Of a stretch of DNA of 64,000 nucleotides, positions 11,900 through 21,295 are shown piece after piece (within the stretch, counting starts at the first letter, position 1; every line of letters starts with the position of its first letter). The notes beneath the pieces were generated by a model, which saw only the letters and a program-made list of their open reading frames with translations, did no database searches and was not told the DNA's origin. The DNA is from Orobanche coerulescens (lineage: Eukaryota > Streptophyta > Magnoliopsida > Lamiales > Orobanchaceae). The position numbers and the translations under genes are program-made. The stretch is taken from the NCBI GenBank assembly GCA_033398695.1, contig CM065815.1, positions 8,488,501-8,552,500 of the forward strand, given 5' to 3'.

Positions 11900-12980
11900 G
11901 ACACGACCAACAATATTCAAAACAACCATCCTGGGATCAAAATCCCTAAGGACTGATTAACACGAGCAACGATCACAACACAACAGTCCGGGAAATCCTC
12001 AACCTTCAATGATCACAAAATTACCGAGTTCACAAGAATAATAGTGTGCTACCTTGAGTCGGCCAACACGACAATAATAATTCAACGGATGGGAACTATC
12101 CTCGACAGTCCCAATTCAATACTTCGATTACCATAGAACGGCCAATCGATAACAACGATACAACGGATGGGAATTAGCTTTGATAATCCCAATTCAATAC
12201 ATCGATTACCTTTAGAACGGTTAACCGATAACAATTATACAACGGATGTCTCGGCACCTTTAATCGGTTACTGATAACAAAGATGATAATCGAATACGTC
12301 AGTGCCTTCAATCGGCCAATACGACATCAATATAAAAACACTGATATCAATGACGACGATTCACAACAATATCTTGATGGAATATCAATCAACAAGAACA
12401 ATCGATACGTCGATGCCGCGAACCAGCTATCGACAACAATATCTCAATGAAACATCAATCAACAATAACAATCGATATGTCGATACCGCAAACTGGCTAT
12501 CGACAAATATATTACCAACAAATATCGCAATGCCTTAAATCGGCCATTTATGAACAACAATAATATTTGGCATAATTTGCCGAAGGGTATCGTATCAAAC
12601 AATCCCCTGATATCAACAAAATCATAAAGAGACCAAGTCTCAAAATGATACACACATTCATACACATACATGATAACATTAATCTCATTGACTAGTACAA
12701 GTATAAAACTTGCCTCAAACCGAAGACGAGAAAGTCCTTCCACGATCAACGTCCTACCACGAATCGATCAACGGCGTCCTCCGACAATCACAAGCACTCG
12801 AACAACCTTGAATGAAATACAATTCATTCGATAACACGATATCGACCGAAAACAACATAATAGATAACTCCGATTCCAATACGAACACATACTATACTCG
12901 TATTTACCCGTATACACACATATATATAGTATACATACATCACACACACAATACCCAATATATATAATATACCCACTTAC

Positions 12981-13028
<48 letters not shown>

Positions 13029-13810
13029 CATGACACATATACACTGCACACACAATATATATATTTATACACTTAACACACCCACACACTTACACATTAT
13101 ATATATATATATATATATATACACAACACACTTGCACACAATATATATATATATATATATACTCAACACACACACACTGCACGTTATATATATATATCTG
13201 CACACACACACACACAAACTCACGAAACACACACATACAAACTAACCAGAAAAAGTCGATCGGTCGGCAACCCTCGCCGGAATCCGGTCAGAAAACAACT
13301 CTTCTGCTGGAACTCAGCCGCCGGAAAAACTGATCCGCCGGACCTCGTCCAACTCCAGCCCGTTTCCGTCCATGGCCGGTTTTCACCCAACTTCATCTCC
13401 GCCTGCAACTCCTCGCCGGAAATCTGTCAAAGCCTCCGTTCCGCTGTCCGTTCCGGACAAAAACCACCTCCGGTCGCCGGAATCAATAGAGTCGCGTCCA
13501 TGGCCGGAAACCATGAAGAGCGCCGACGCCTGACCAAAGTCCGGAACAGCTCCAGTCCACCACGCCACCGTCGAGTTTCAGTCGTCGCCGGAGATGTCAG
13601 CAAACTCCGGTCGTCAACTCCAGTCCGTCGCCGGAAAGAAACCGGCTGCCATCCAAGCTCCACCTCGCCGGAAAAAAAACGAGCGAGAAGGATAAGAGAG
13701 AGGACGGACGAGAGAGAGGTGACGAGAGGGAGAAAAATGAGAGGGCTGGAGAGAGAAAGTGAGAGGGAGAAGATGAGAGATGGTAACATATATATATATA
13801 TATATATATA

Positions 13811-14543
13811 GGGTGAGGTTATTCTAAAAAGGGTCTTATAATAAAAAATGTAGGAAGGATTGTGGGAGTGACATGTGTCATCCCATTCCACATCATATGA
13901 CATGTGTCACCCCCACCCCACCCCACCCCACCCCCACCCCCCACCCCGAAATTTTTTTTTTTCCCGAAATTTTTTTTTCCCGCCAAATTTTTTTTTTTGG
14001 GCCAAATTTTTTTTCCCGCCAAAATTTTATAACTATGATGCACCATTTTATTTTGGTGCATCACAGTTATAAAAATTAGTTATAACTATGATGCACCAAA
14101 TTTCATAACGGTGATGCACATGGGTTTTAATGCATCATAGTTATAAGTTTACTGCATTATAGTTATAAGAAACTGCATCATCCTAAGTTTTCTGCATCAT
14201 ATATATATCTAACTGCAGTATAGTTATAAGTTATAAGTAATTGCATCATATATGTAACTGCATTATAGTTACCATTGAGACATTGGGATAATGTTGTTGT
14301 TGTTGTTGTCTCACATTTCACATCGCAATTGTGGCATCTATATTCACGCTAATTTTTTTTCATGATTTTCACGAAATGACACCAAATAAAACTTAATACA
14401 CTTAATAAGTAGCTCTTTTGTGGAAGAAAATTAATAGTAGTAATGAAATATAACTTGCATATGGGTGACTCTTTCAGGAAGCGCGTCAAAGGAGAATGGT
14501 TGCTGCTCACGATTCCGGTAATGAAGATGCCAACACTTCTGAA

Positions 14544-14576
<33 letters not shown>

Positions 14577-15458
14577 GGTGAATCTGTGAAGCAGATTAAA
14601 CATATATCTGGGGATGATCTAAGTGATTCTTTCTCTCATGATGCCACGCCAAAAACTAGAGTTGTCTGGATTGATGACATCATTAGAAAAGAAATCGATA
14701 ATAATCCTGAGAATGAAGATGCTGTGAGTTCTGGTGAATCAGAGAATGATGATGATGATGATGATGGTGATGATGATGGTGATGATGATGATGATGATGA
14801 TGAAGGATCTGATGAGGATCACCTTGAAGATGAAAAGGCTCAGTCTATCAAGGACTGGGAACAGAGTGATGATGAAAAGATTGGAACTAATCTGGAGGAG
14901 GAGGAAGAAGAAGAAGAAGAAGACGATGGTGATGATGATGATGCCGACATGGATAAGTAAGTGAATCATGTATGTAACTGCATTATAGTTATAGGAAACT
15001 GCATCATCCTAAGTTTCTCTGCATCATATATGTATGTAATTGCTTCAAAATTAAATATGATTCTTTTTTATACAAGTACTACACTTTTTTTATATCATTA
15101 GTGCATCACACTAATAAGTTTTTGGTGCGTCTTTATTATAAGTTACTGCATCATAGTTTATAGTTAAGTGCATCAACTATGATGCAGTAACTTATAACCT
15201 TAATGCACTAAAATCATAATTGTGATGCAGTAACTTTATAAATGTGATGCACTTATAAATTTTGGCGAGAAAAAAAACTTTTTTTGCCCCCAAAAAAAAT
15301 TTTGGCAGGAAAAAAAAAATTTCGCGGGGGGTGGGGGGTGGGTGGGGTGGGTGGGGGGATGACACATGTCATATGATGTGGAATGGGGATGACACATGTC
15401 ACTCCCAGAATCCTTCCTACACTTTTTATTATAAGACCCTTTTTAGAATAACCCAAAC

Positions 15459-15464
<6 letters not shown>
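13811..15464. mobile_element. MULE-like (Pack-MULE-type) element carrying a gene fragment
   Basis: Long inverted repeats of roughly 230 bp bound it. 13815-14050 contains 'ggttattctaaaaagggtc' and 'gacatgtgtcat', and these recur inverted in 15230-15462. Inside the repeats are poly-C/T blocks and several copies of 'tgcatcatagttataag'-type words. The centre holds an exon of NOP14 type. No transposase is present. The target duplication is obscured by AT and CT microsatellites on both sides. Long terminal inverted repeats around a host exon fit a Mutator-like element that captured a gene; the assignment is structural only. Confidence 0.7.
14478..14956 (+). pseudogene. NOP14: Captured exon of a NOP14-like nucleolar protein gene
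   Basis: The open frame from 14478 reads EARQRRMVAAHDSGNED, then an acidic run, then ISGDDLSDSF, VVWIDDIIRKE, a long Asp/Glu stretch, and SIKDWEQSDDEKIGTNLEEE. The ISGDDL-DSF, W-DD and DWEQSDDE motifs in this order are characteristic of the acidic middle of eukaryotic NOP14, a small-subunit processome protein for 18S rRNA maturation. The frame is bounded by an AG acceptor at 14476-14477 (ctttcag) and a consensus donor GTAAGT at 14957, so it was taken from genomic DNA with intron edges rather than from mRNA. About 159 codons remain of a protein usually near 900 residues. GAT and GAG codon tracts have probably expanded. It cannot be a functional NOP14; whether it is transcribed is unknown. Confidence 0.75.

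Positions 15465-15526
<62 letters not shown>
15461..15526. repeat. CT then AT microsatellite
   Basis: (CT)n followed by (AT)n immediately outside the right terminal repeat of the MULE-like element. Confidence 0.9.
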
Positions 15527-15530
<4 letters not shown>

Positions 15531-15671
15531 TTCACGTGAGGGAAGATAGGTGAGAAATAACATGACAATGATAACATATTTATATATATATATATAAATG
15601 ATCACCACAAAGATATTCTGGCCCTACTAGCCGAAGGTTGACTACGAGGAAGGTTCCTACCACCGACCATG

Positions 15672-15735
15672 CATTACGTACGTAAACCTCAGGACGTAAC
15701 GTACGTAATCGCAACAAATTAGCGTACGTAATGCT
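15672..15735 (-). promoter_or_regulatory. U3 palindrome cluster of element B
   Basis: Three palindromic or near-palindromic words lie here: ATTACGTACGTAAA, GTAACGTACGTAAT and TTAGCGTACGTAAT. The last joins a TAGCG half-site to a CGTAA half-site, a hybrid of the words seen in the other LTRs. The cluster lies near the 5' end of the minus-strand LTR, in U3. Confidence 0.6.
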
Positions 15736-15959
15736 ACATAGGTAGCATACACTATGGCTATAAACTTAGCCAAAATTCCAAACTCGCCAAGAAATAACCA
15801 AAGACGAAACCAAACCGACGACCAGTAAAAATATTTCGATCCCGAAATATTCTAATACAATATATATTGTATCGGTCCAAACAACAACACTTGTACAATT
15901 CCAAATGAATACGTACAACTCAACAGTAACACGGAAAAAAATTACCCCCGGATATTACA

Positions 15960-15985
15960 TACTCCCCCCCTTAAAAAGAGTTTCG
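15960..15985 (-). other. Polypurine tract of element B and non-coding interior
   Basis: On the minus strand 'aagggggggagta' directly precedes TGTAATATCC of the 3' LTR, the position expected for plus-strand primer synthesis. Just upstream (minus strand) is the phrase GGGACGAAACTC that precedes the tract in related elements. The stretch 15986-16650 shows no recognisable coding domain. Confidence 0.7.
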
Positions 15986-16651
15986 TCCCCGAAACTCAGG
16001 GCGCACAAGTTGGGGCACGGACTATCCATCAGGATAAGAAAACAACATCTACAGGAATACTCCTCAATACGAGCAATTCTGCCTGAGTAATTGGGCCGAC
16101 CCCACGGGTCCCCACGTCTCCTCTGCGTGACCAAGGCGAAAAAAATCAAGTGATAAAGACACTCAACCAAGTGCGAGATCAATCGAATCATGACTCCTCT
16201 GCCTGAGACCAGCCAGGAAGTCGCACCACCCGCAAGACTCGTAACACCGGCGTACAGACCCCGCGGGTACCGCCCATTGTACATGTCTACGATCATCGGT
16301 GTACACTCCCCCGTTCTCATCAGCATCGGACGCCCATGCAATCACGGACTCGCACCACAAAAGAAAATAACAATGCACGAATAGTCCTCGGGACCATATC
16401 GAAGGCACGCCCAAGTCCTCATGACTTGACGTCTCGAATCACAATGAACAATTACCCAGATCATCACAAAAATCTCGGGTACAGGACCACAAGGAAAGAA
16501 AATCACATCAAATGACTCAAGTGTCAAGATTCTCAGATACAATCATTACAAGATAGATCAACCATAAATGGTTCGCAACCACAACACTAAAATACAGATC
16601 GAGTCAAACATCAATCCGAAAGATAAGGAAAATACAAATCAAGGCTACATC

Positions 16652-17560
16652 TCAAATGTACCAAAAATCAACCTCCTCCAGATCATCGGGCTCTTCGATC
16701 TCATCGACTCGAAGAAGACCCAAATCTAAACTCGTCGCCCCTTCTCGGTTGTCCATACCTCTGGCTCCCGAAGCCCGATATGACCCCTTGGATGAAGTAC
16801 GGACTGAAGTGACAAAATCTCTCGAGGCCCGTGAGCTCTCTCGAGACCTACTGGCACTAGAACTCCTGCAGTATTTCTGAAGGTGTCCCTGTCTCCCACA
16901 TAGAAAGTAAATAATAGTTGGCACCGTACATCAAGTACTCACATGCCCCGCTGAATCACAATTAAAACAAATAACAGTCGTACTCGTCGCCTGAGAAGAA
17001 GATGCTTTCCCAACACAAAGCCGACTAGGAAATGACCTCTTGGACGTCGGAGCTCGATGTCCCTCTGAATGAATCGGAATCCTAGTCCTCTCACCAGAAG
17101 AAACTGAAGGATCCTTCTGAGTAAGCTCCTTGATCCAGAGCTCTGCTCCAAGAGCCTTCTCGATGAATTCGCCAAGTGAACTACAATTGTGATTGAACAA
17201 CTGCATCCTTCACCGCGGGTTCAGCCTCTTGCTAAAATACTTCATCTTATCTGCCTCAGTACGGATAACACATGAAGTAAACTGAAGAAGTCCTTGAAAC
17301 TTTTCAGAAGTAACAATAACACCCTCGTCCTCGACGGATTCGGGGTTCAAAACCTCCGACAACTTGGCTTCACGAAGTGGATCCGGATAATACCTCTCTA
17401 ACATGAGAGTCTTGAACTCACTCCAAGCACAATCACGATCGGTGGGTTCTCGAGTACGACTCCGAAAATGATTCGCCAGCCACCAAAGTATTGGTACGAG
17501 GTTTCAGATTTCGGCTCACTCTGCGGCCTCTACCCCTCTGTTACGTCCTCTTTCCAGACT
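16652..17560 (-). pseudogene. Gag of element B (degenerate)
   Basis: Reading down from about 17560 there is a Gly/Arg-rich start, then an apparent deletion, then the retrotransposon gag core (FKTLMLERYYPDPLREAKLS; MKYFSKRLNPR; EFIEKALGAEL). Two zinc knuckles follow: CFNCDSAGH, and a second where the first Cys is Tyr (YFLCGRQGHLQKYC). The last 60 residues end in an acidic segment (DEIEEPDDLEEVDFWYI) and a stop, with no protease. Stops at about 17214-17218 and near 16925-16930 break the frame. The core is closely related to the gag of element F (48060-49070). Its role would be the capsid. The absence of protease and everything downstream makes B a gag-only, non-autonomous derivative. Confidence 0.75.
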
Positions 17561-18013
17561 GAAAGAATAACGTTCAATCATGACCACATCTCAAATACGC
17601 CTCAACGGCCAGAATGCTAGGTCAATGCAGAACACGAGTATACATACTCAACAGATAAACGATCACATCGATCGCGCTAATCATAGCTGATACAGAGCCC
17701 ATACGCTCCAAAGCAAATAATCATAAATCAATCGCACCCAATCGTCACATACAAGTGTCAACAAAACAGGTTTAATCAACGACATAATGAATGTATGCAC
17801 ATAAAAGAGAATAGAGTCCTTACACAGGTCATACGAAGCTTCGAGGTCTTGCGATACTAGTCTTCACTGATGACGACTCGATGAAAGAATGACTCATACA
17901 GTCGTCCAACTATCACGACTCACAAAACCCGATTGTCTGCATTGTCATAACTCGACAACCGCTACTACCGCCTTGGTAGAGCCACATAACACACAAGTCA
18001 GGGTATCTCACAA

Positions 18014-18031
18014 CCCAATTCTCTGATACCA
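18014..18031 (-). other. Primer-binding site of element B
   Basis: The minus strand reads TGGTATCAGAG, complementary to the 3' end of plant initiator Met tRNA, five bases inside the 5' LTR end. It fixes the element's orientation. Confidence 0.85.
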
Positions 18032-18036
18032 TCTTC

Positions 18037-18590
18037 TATAACACCCCCAAATCCCATTGGGTTATTACAGTGCCGTGGACTCCACACCAGATGATCCACC
18101 AGGCGAACACGACTAAAATACAACAAACTGACCAAAATAGGAAATCACATACCCTACTATGATGTCCGACATACTATTCCGATATGGAATTTCAACGACA
18201 AGGATGGGCCTACATGGCCAAAATAAAATACAACAACATCCACGAGCCTTGCTCGGATAATACAAAACGACAACGACTGAACAAAATTGGAGTACTCCAA
18301 ACTGTCTGACCGATATGAACCCAAAATATCTCGGACTAGTATCGCTCGAATGCCTCGTCGCCATCGTCATTCCCCTGTGTCTCAACTCTCTCCTCGCAAG
18401 CACCTAAAACATGAAAACATGTTCCGCCCCCACGGGTCGGCCATCCGTAATAATGAATATCAAATACATGCACAACATGATATGCATCCAAAGGCAGAAT
18501 AAACAGTACAACAATGGCAGTACGAGATGCTCACAAACCAAAGTAAGAATCGAGCATTCGTGGAACACTATGCCCACGGCATACGATCAG
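18037..18590 (-). repeat. Element B 5' LTR, first part (up to the C insertion)
   Basis: It matches 9943-10490 with scattered substitutions; the terminal TGTAAC is TATAAC here. Element C interrupts it after the word ATCAG. The LTR continues at 28456. Confidence 0.85.
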
Positions 18591-18743
18591 TGTAATATCC
18601 AGATTTATTACAGTGTATTTCATCTGTATTCAACCATGTATTATTTCGGATTGGTGATTTTGATTATTGGAATATGATATTTAGTGCATTGATATCATTA
18701 TGCATAAGTATAGAAACATGCAAAATTGCTCAAGAAACCTTGT

Positions 18744-18972
18744 GATAGCGCACGCTAAGAATGTATCTTAACGCGCGCTATCGGGCCATTATTAGCGCAC
18801 GCTATGAAGGTAGGGGTTGCGTGCGCTAAGAACTCAATTATTGAGCGGGACAGCTAGCTCATGCGCCAGCGGGACATGGGTCCGGATAAGATTCCCGCTG
18901 ACGCACCCGGACAAATTATGAAGTCAACCATTATTAGCGCATGCTAAGGGATGCTTAGTAGCGTGCGCTAAC
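18744..18972 (+). promoter_or_regulatory. U3 palindrome array of element C with downstream TATA box
   Basis: Six variants of TAGCGTGCGCTA / TAGCGCACGCTA (for example GATAGCGCACGCTAAG, TTAACGCGCGCTATC, AGTAGCGTGCGCTAAC) lie within 230 bp. The last ends about 20 bp before TTTATAAATG at 18991. The position suggests promoter sites of the retrotransposon transcript. The 3' LTR equivalent is 26114-26342, with TATA at about 26360. Confidence 0.7.
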
Positions 18973-20417
18973 TTGTCAATAATGCAGAATTTTATAAATG
19001 GGACAGCAACCGCTTTGGCTTTCATTTCCTTCATCTATACTTCACCTTTGAGAGTCCAGAGAGCAAGTATATCCCTTCTAAACACTTAGAACATATATTA
19101 GTGATCATTGAATGATTGAGTATCACTTGTGAGTGATCATTGAAGAGAAGTAACACCTTGGAGTGGCACCTAACCAAACGGAGTCGGATTATACCTCGTG
19201 GTTCAGTGATTTCGGCATTCTAAGGTATGTTCAACCTATCACCAGTCTTAGATTTGGTTTTCCAATGGATACGATGATCATATTATCGAGGTATTGAATT
19301 TCATTAGTGAATTATTCAACAACATCATGTTTAGAAGATTGGAATGTCTACAAATACGATATTATTGTTGGAACCTTGAAGTTGGAATCCTAATACTTCA
19401 AATGATGAGAGAAATATTCGGAAGTTAACGATCCATATGATTTATATTATCTTTGTGATCATGATTTGGAAAAGATATTGTAAGAACTTAAAGGAAGAAT
19501 TATCTTAGGAAATATCCTTTCGTATAAGTCGGAATTGTTAATTCACCTCAAGATGAAGTCTGAATATGTATAATGATAGTAGCATCTAATACATCAACCG
19601 GAGATCACCAACTTTTCATGAGAATTGTAATCACGATGGATTATGGTGACATGATGATTATACGTATATTTGCATCTTGAAATTGATATCATCCTGGAGA
19701 TCATTCATAAGAGTAAGAACTTGGTATTCATGGAAGTAACATGAATTATCACGAAGGATTTCATTGTTTGAACATGGCAAGAAACAGTTCTTGCTCGTGA
19801 TGGCGCCATGCGAATAGCGCACGCTATGATATGCGGTTTAACGTGCGCTATCGAGTACTAGTTAGCGTGCGCTACGCTTGGTACGTAATGCGACGCTAGA
19901 CCATCGATCGAGTCGATTGGTGATCGCTGAAGTATCGCCATGCATTATTAGCGTGCGCTAATATACGAGATTTAACGTGCGCTATCGAGTACGTTTAGCG
20001 TCGCAACGCTTTGGACTTAGCGTGCGTTAAATCATCACCGAGTCGATCGGCCGATCGCTGAGGCAATCGACAACGCTGGGTTAGCGACGCTGGCAAGGTG
20101 TGTGCGTATGTCGCTAACGAGTAGCATTAACGTCGCTACATATGATTCGTAGCGTGCGTTAATCATCGTATTAAGGACTTCCTACCGTAATTATTGAATT
20201 GTTAGACGTTAAATGCGGCACGAAATGAATTACTATTTCTTTTGTTAAGGTTCGAGCTTATCACGTGATTGATCGAAGGGGACGACCTTCGAGTATTTTG
20301 ATATTCGTGGAAGTTTATTCTTGTCAACGAACCGAGGCAAGTACTCTAAATTAGAATTGTTTATATTATGACAATTATGATGTGATTGTATCGTGTAAAT
20401 ATGTTGTGAATATATGT

Positions 20418-20567
20418 CCACCATGTGTTGATCCGACGGGAATCATCATGGGAATCTATAGCTGTGTGCGCTGGATCGTTGGACAGGTAGTTCCACCATG
20501 TGTTGGTCCGACGGGATCATCATGGGAATCTATAGCTGTGTGCGCTGGATCGTTGGAATACCATCAG
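20418..20567 (+). repeat. Tandem duplication (two 75-bp copies) in the C LTR
   Basis: Copies starting CCACCATGTGTTG at 20418 and 20493 share 'atcatcatgggaatctatag' and 'gctggatcgttgga'. The 3' LTR has the same pair near 27809-27945. A related pair, inverted, occurs in solo LTR G at 35438-35575. Confidence 0.8.
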
Positions 20568-21065
20568 TATGTTAAAACTGTTATGTTATGATATGTGTTG
20601 TGGATATTCTCATTGGAGAAACTTGTTATGATATAATTGTTGATTATATCACTGTTGTATGATTATTGTACTTGTACTAGCATCGTTGTGCTAACCCCTT
20701 CGGGGGTGAACATTTGTGTATGTTCAGGATCCAGAAGAGCGGAGAAACAACCACTGGAGATGCATGACGACGAGGGTGCAAAATGATGTTCTGGCCGGGT
20801 TTACTATCTGTTATTTGTTGGTTATTTCAATAAGTACTCGAGTACAAAGTCATTTGTGATGATTTGGATTTGTTGATGTATTATTGAGTTCTGTTGAACA
20901 ATTGTACTGTTTCTGTATTTGGTCAGAACTGATGTACTGTAATTCCGTTATTTTCATTCGTTAGTACCTTTTTATACTTGTTCAATTCTTCAGCCTTGTA
21001 AATCCTTATGTAAAGGATTTACGGTGCTGTAATATTCCCGAATATATTGGGGGTGTTACAGAATA

Positions 21066-21083
21066 TGGTATCGGAGCTAAGAT
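21066..21083 (+). other. Primer-binding site of element C
   Basis: TGGTATCGGAGC starts six bases after the 5' LTR and is complementary, with one mismatch, to the initiator Met tRNA 3' end. Confidence 0.85.
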
Positions 21084-21295
21084 TATGGATATCTTGGCCG
21101 TTGGGTTAATATAGGGGTCATTTATGTCTTTTGAGGTAACCGGCTGTGAATGACATCACTGCACTGCCTACGTCTTCATGCGAACGGTGGTTGTAAGTTC
21201 CTAAACTCTATCTCGTTCTTTACATGTTGTGTCTCTTTATACTTGAATATTAGAACGATGCTGTTTCCTGTGTATTAAATACTTGTGCTTACAGC

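Larger units (their letters stand above)
9943..15959 (-). repeat. Element B 3' LTR (6.0 kb including two insertions)
   Basis: It begins TGTAACACCCCC and ends GATATTACA on the plus strand, the complement of the TGTAATAYCC...GGGGTGTTACA ends shared by all gypsy LTRs in the window. Without the hAT MITE and MULE-like insertions it would be about 3.7 kb. It matches the right LTR closely from 9943 to about 13346. On the minus strand the order is U3 with TTACGTACGTAA-type words (15672-15735), a (TA)n tract near 13789-13810 that may act as TATA, a CT-rich leader, a CGCCGG-rich block (13250-13680), and AT/AC microsatellites (12918-13210). Confidence 0.85.
18591..21060 (+). repeat. Element C 5' LTR
   Basis: 2470 bp. 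U3 carries TAGCG-type palindromes (18744-18972) followed by a TATA box at 18991-19000 (TTTATAAATG). A second palindrome cluster lies at 19810-20165, and a 75-bp tandem duplication lies at 20418-20567. Compared with the 3' LTR, the block 19790-20230 is strongly altered. Confidence 0.9.

Noticed and set aside
13030..13245. Plus-strand ORF of His/Thr/Ile/Tyr repeats
   Set aside because: Pure read-through of AC/AT microsatellites in the B LTR.
13427..13903. Overlapping ORFs on both strands in the CGCCGG-rich block
   Set aside because: They lie in the LTR leader, are open on both strands because of composition, and match no domain I recognise.
14734..14969. Met-rich and Ile-rich ORFs over the NOP14 exon
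   Set aside because: Alternative frames of GAT repeats; the Asp/Glu frame is the one with NOP14 motifs and splice borders.
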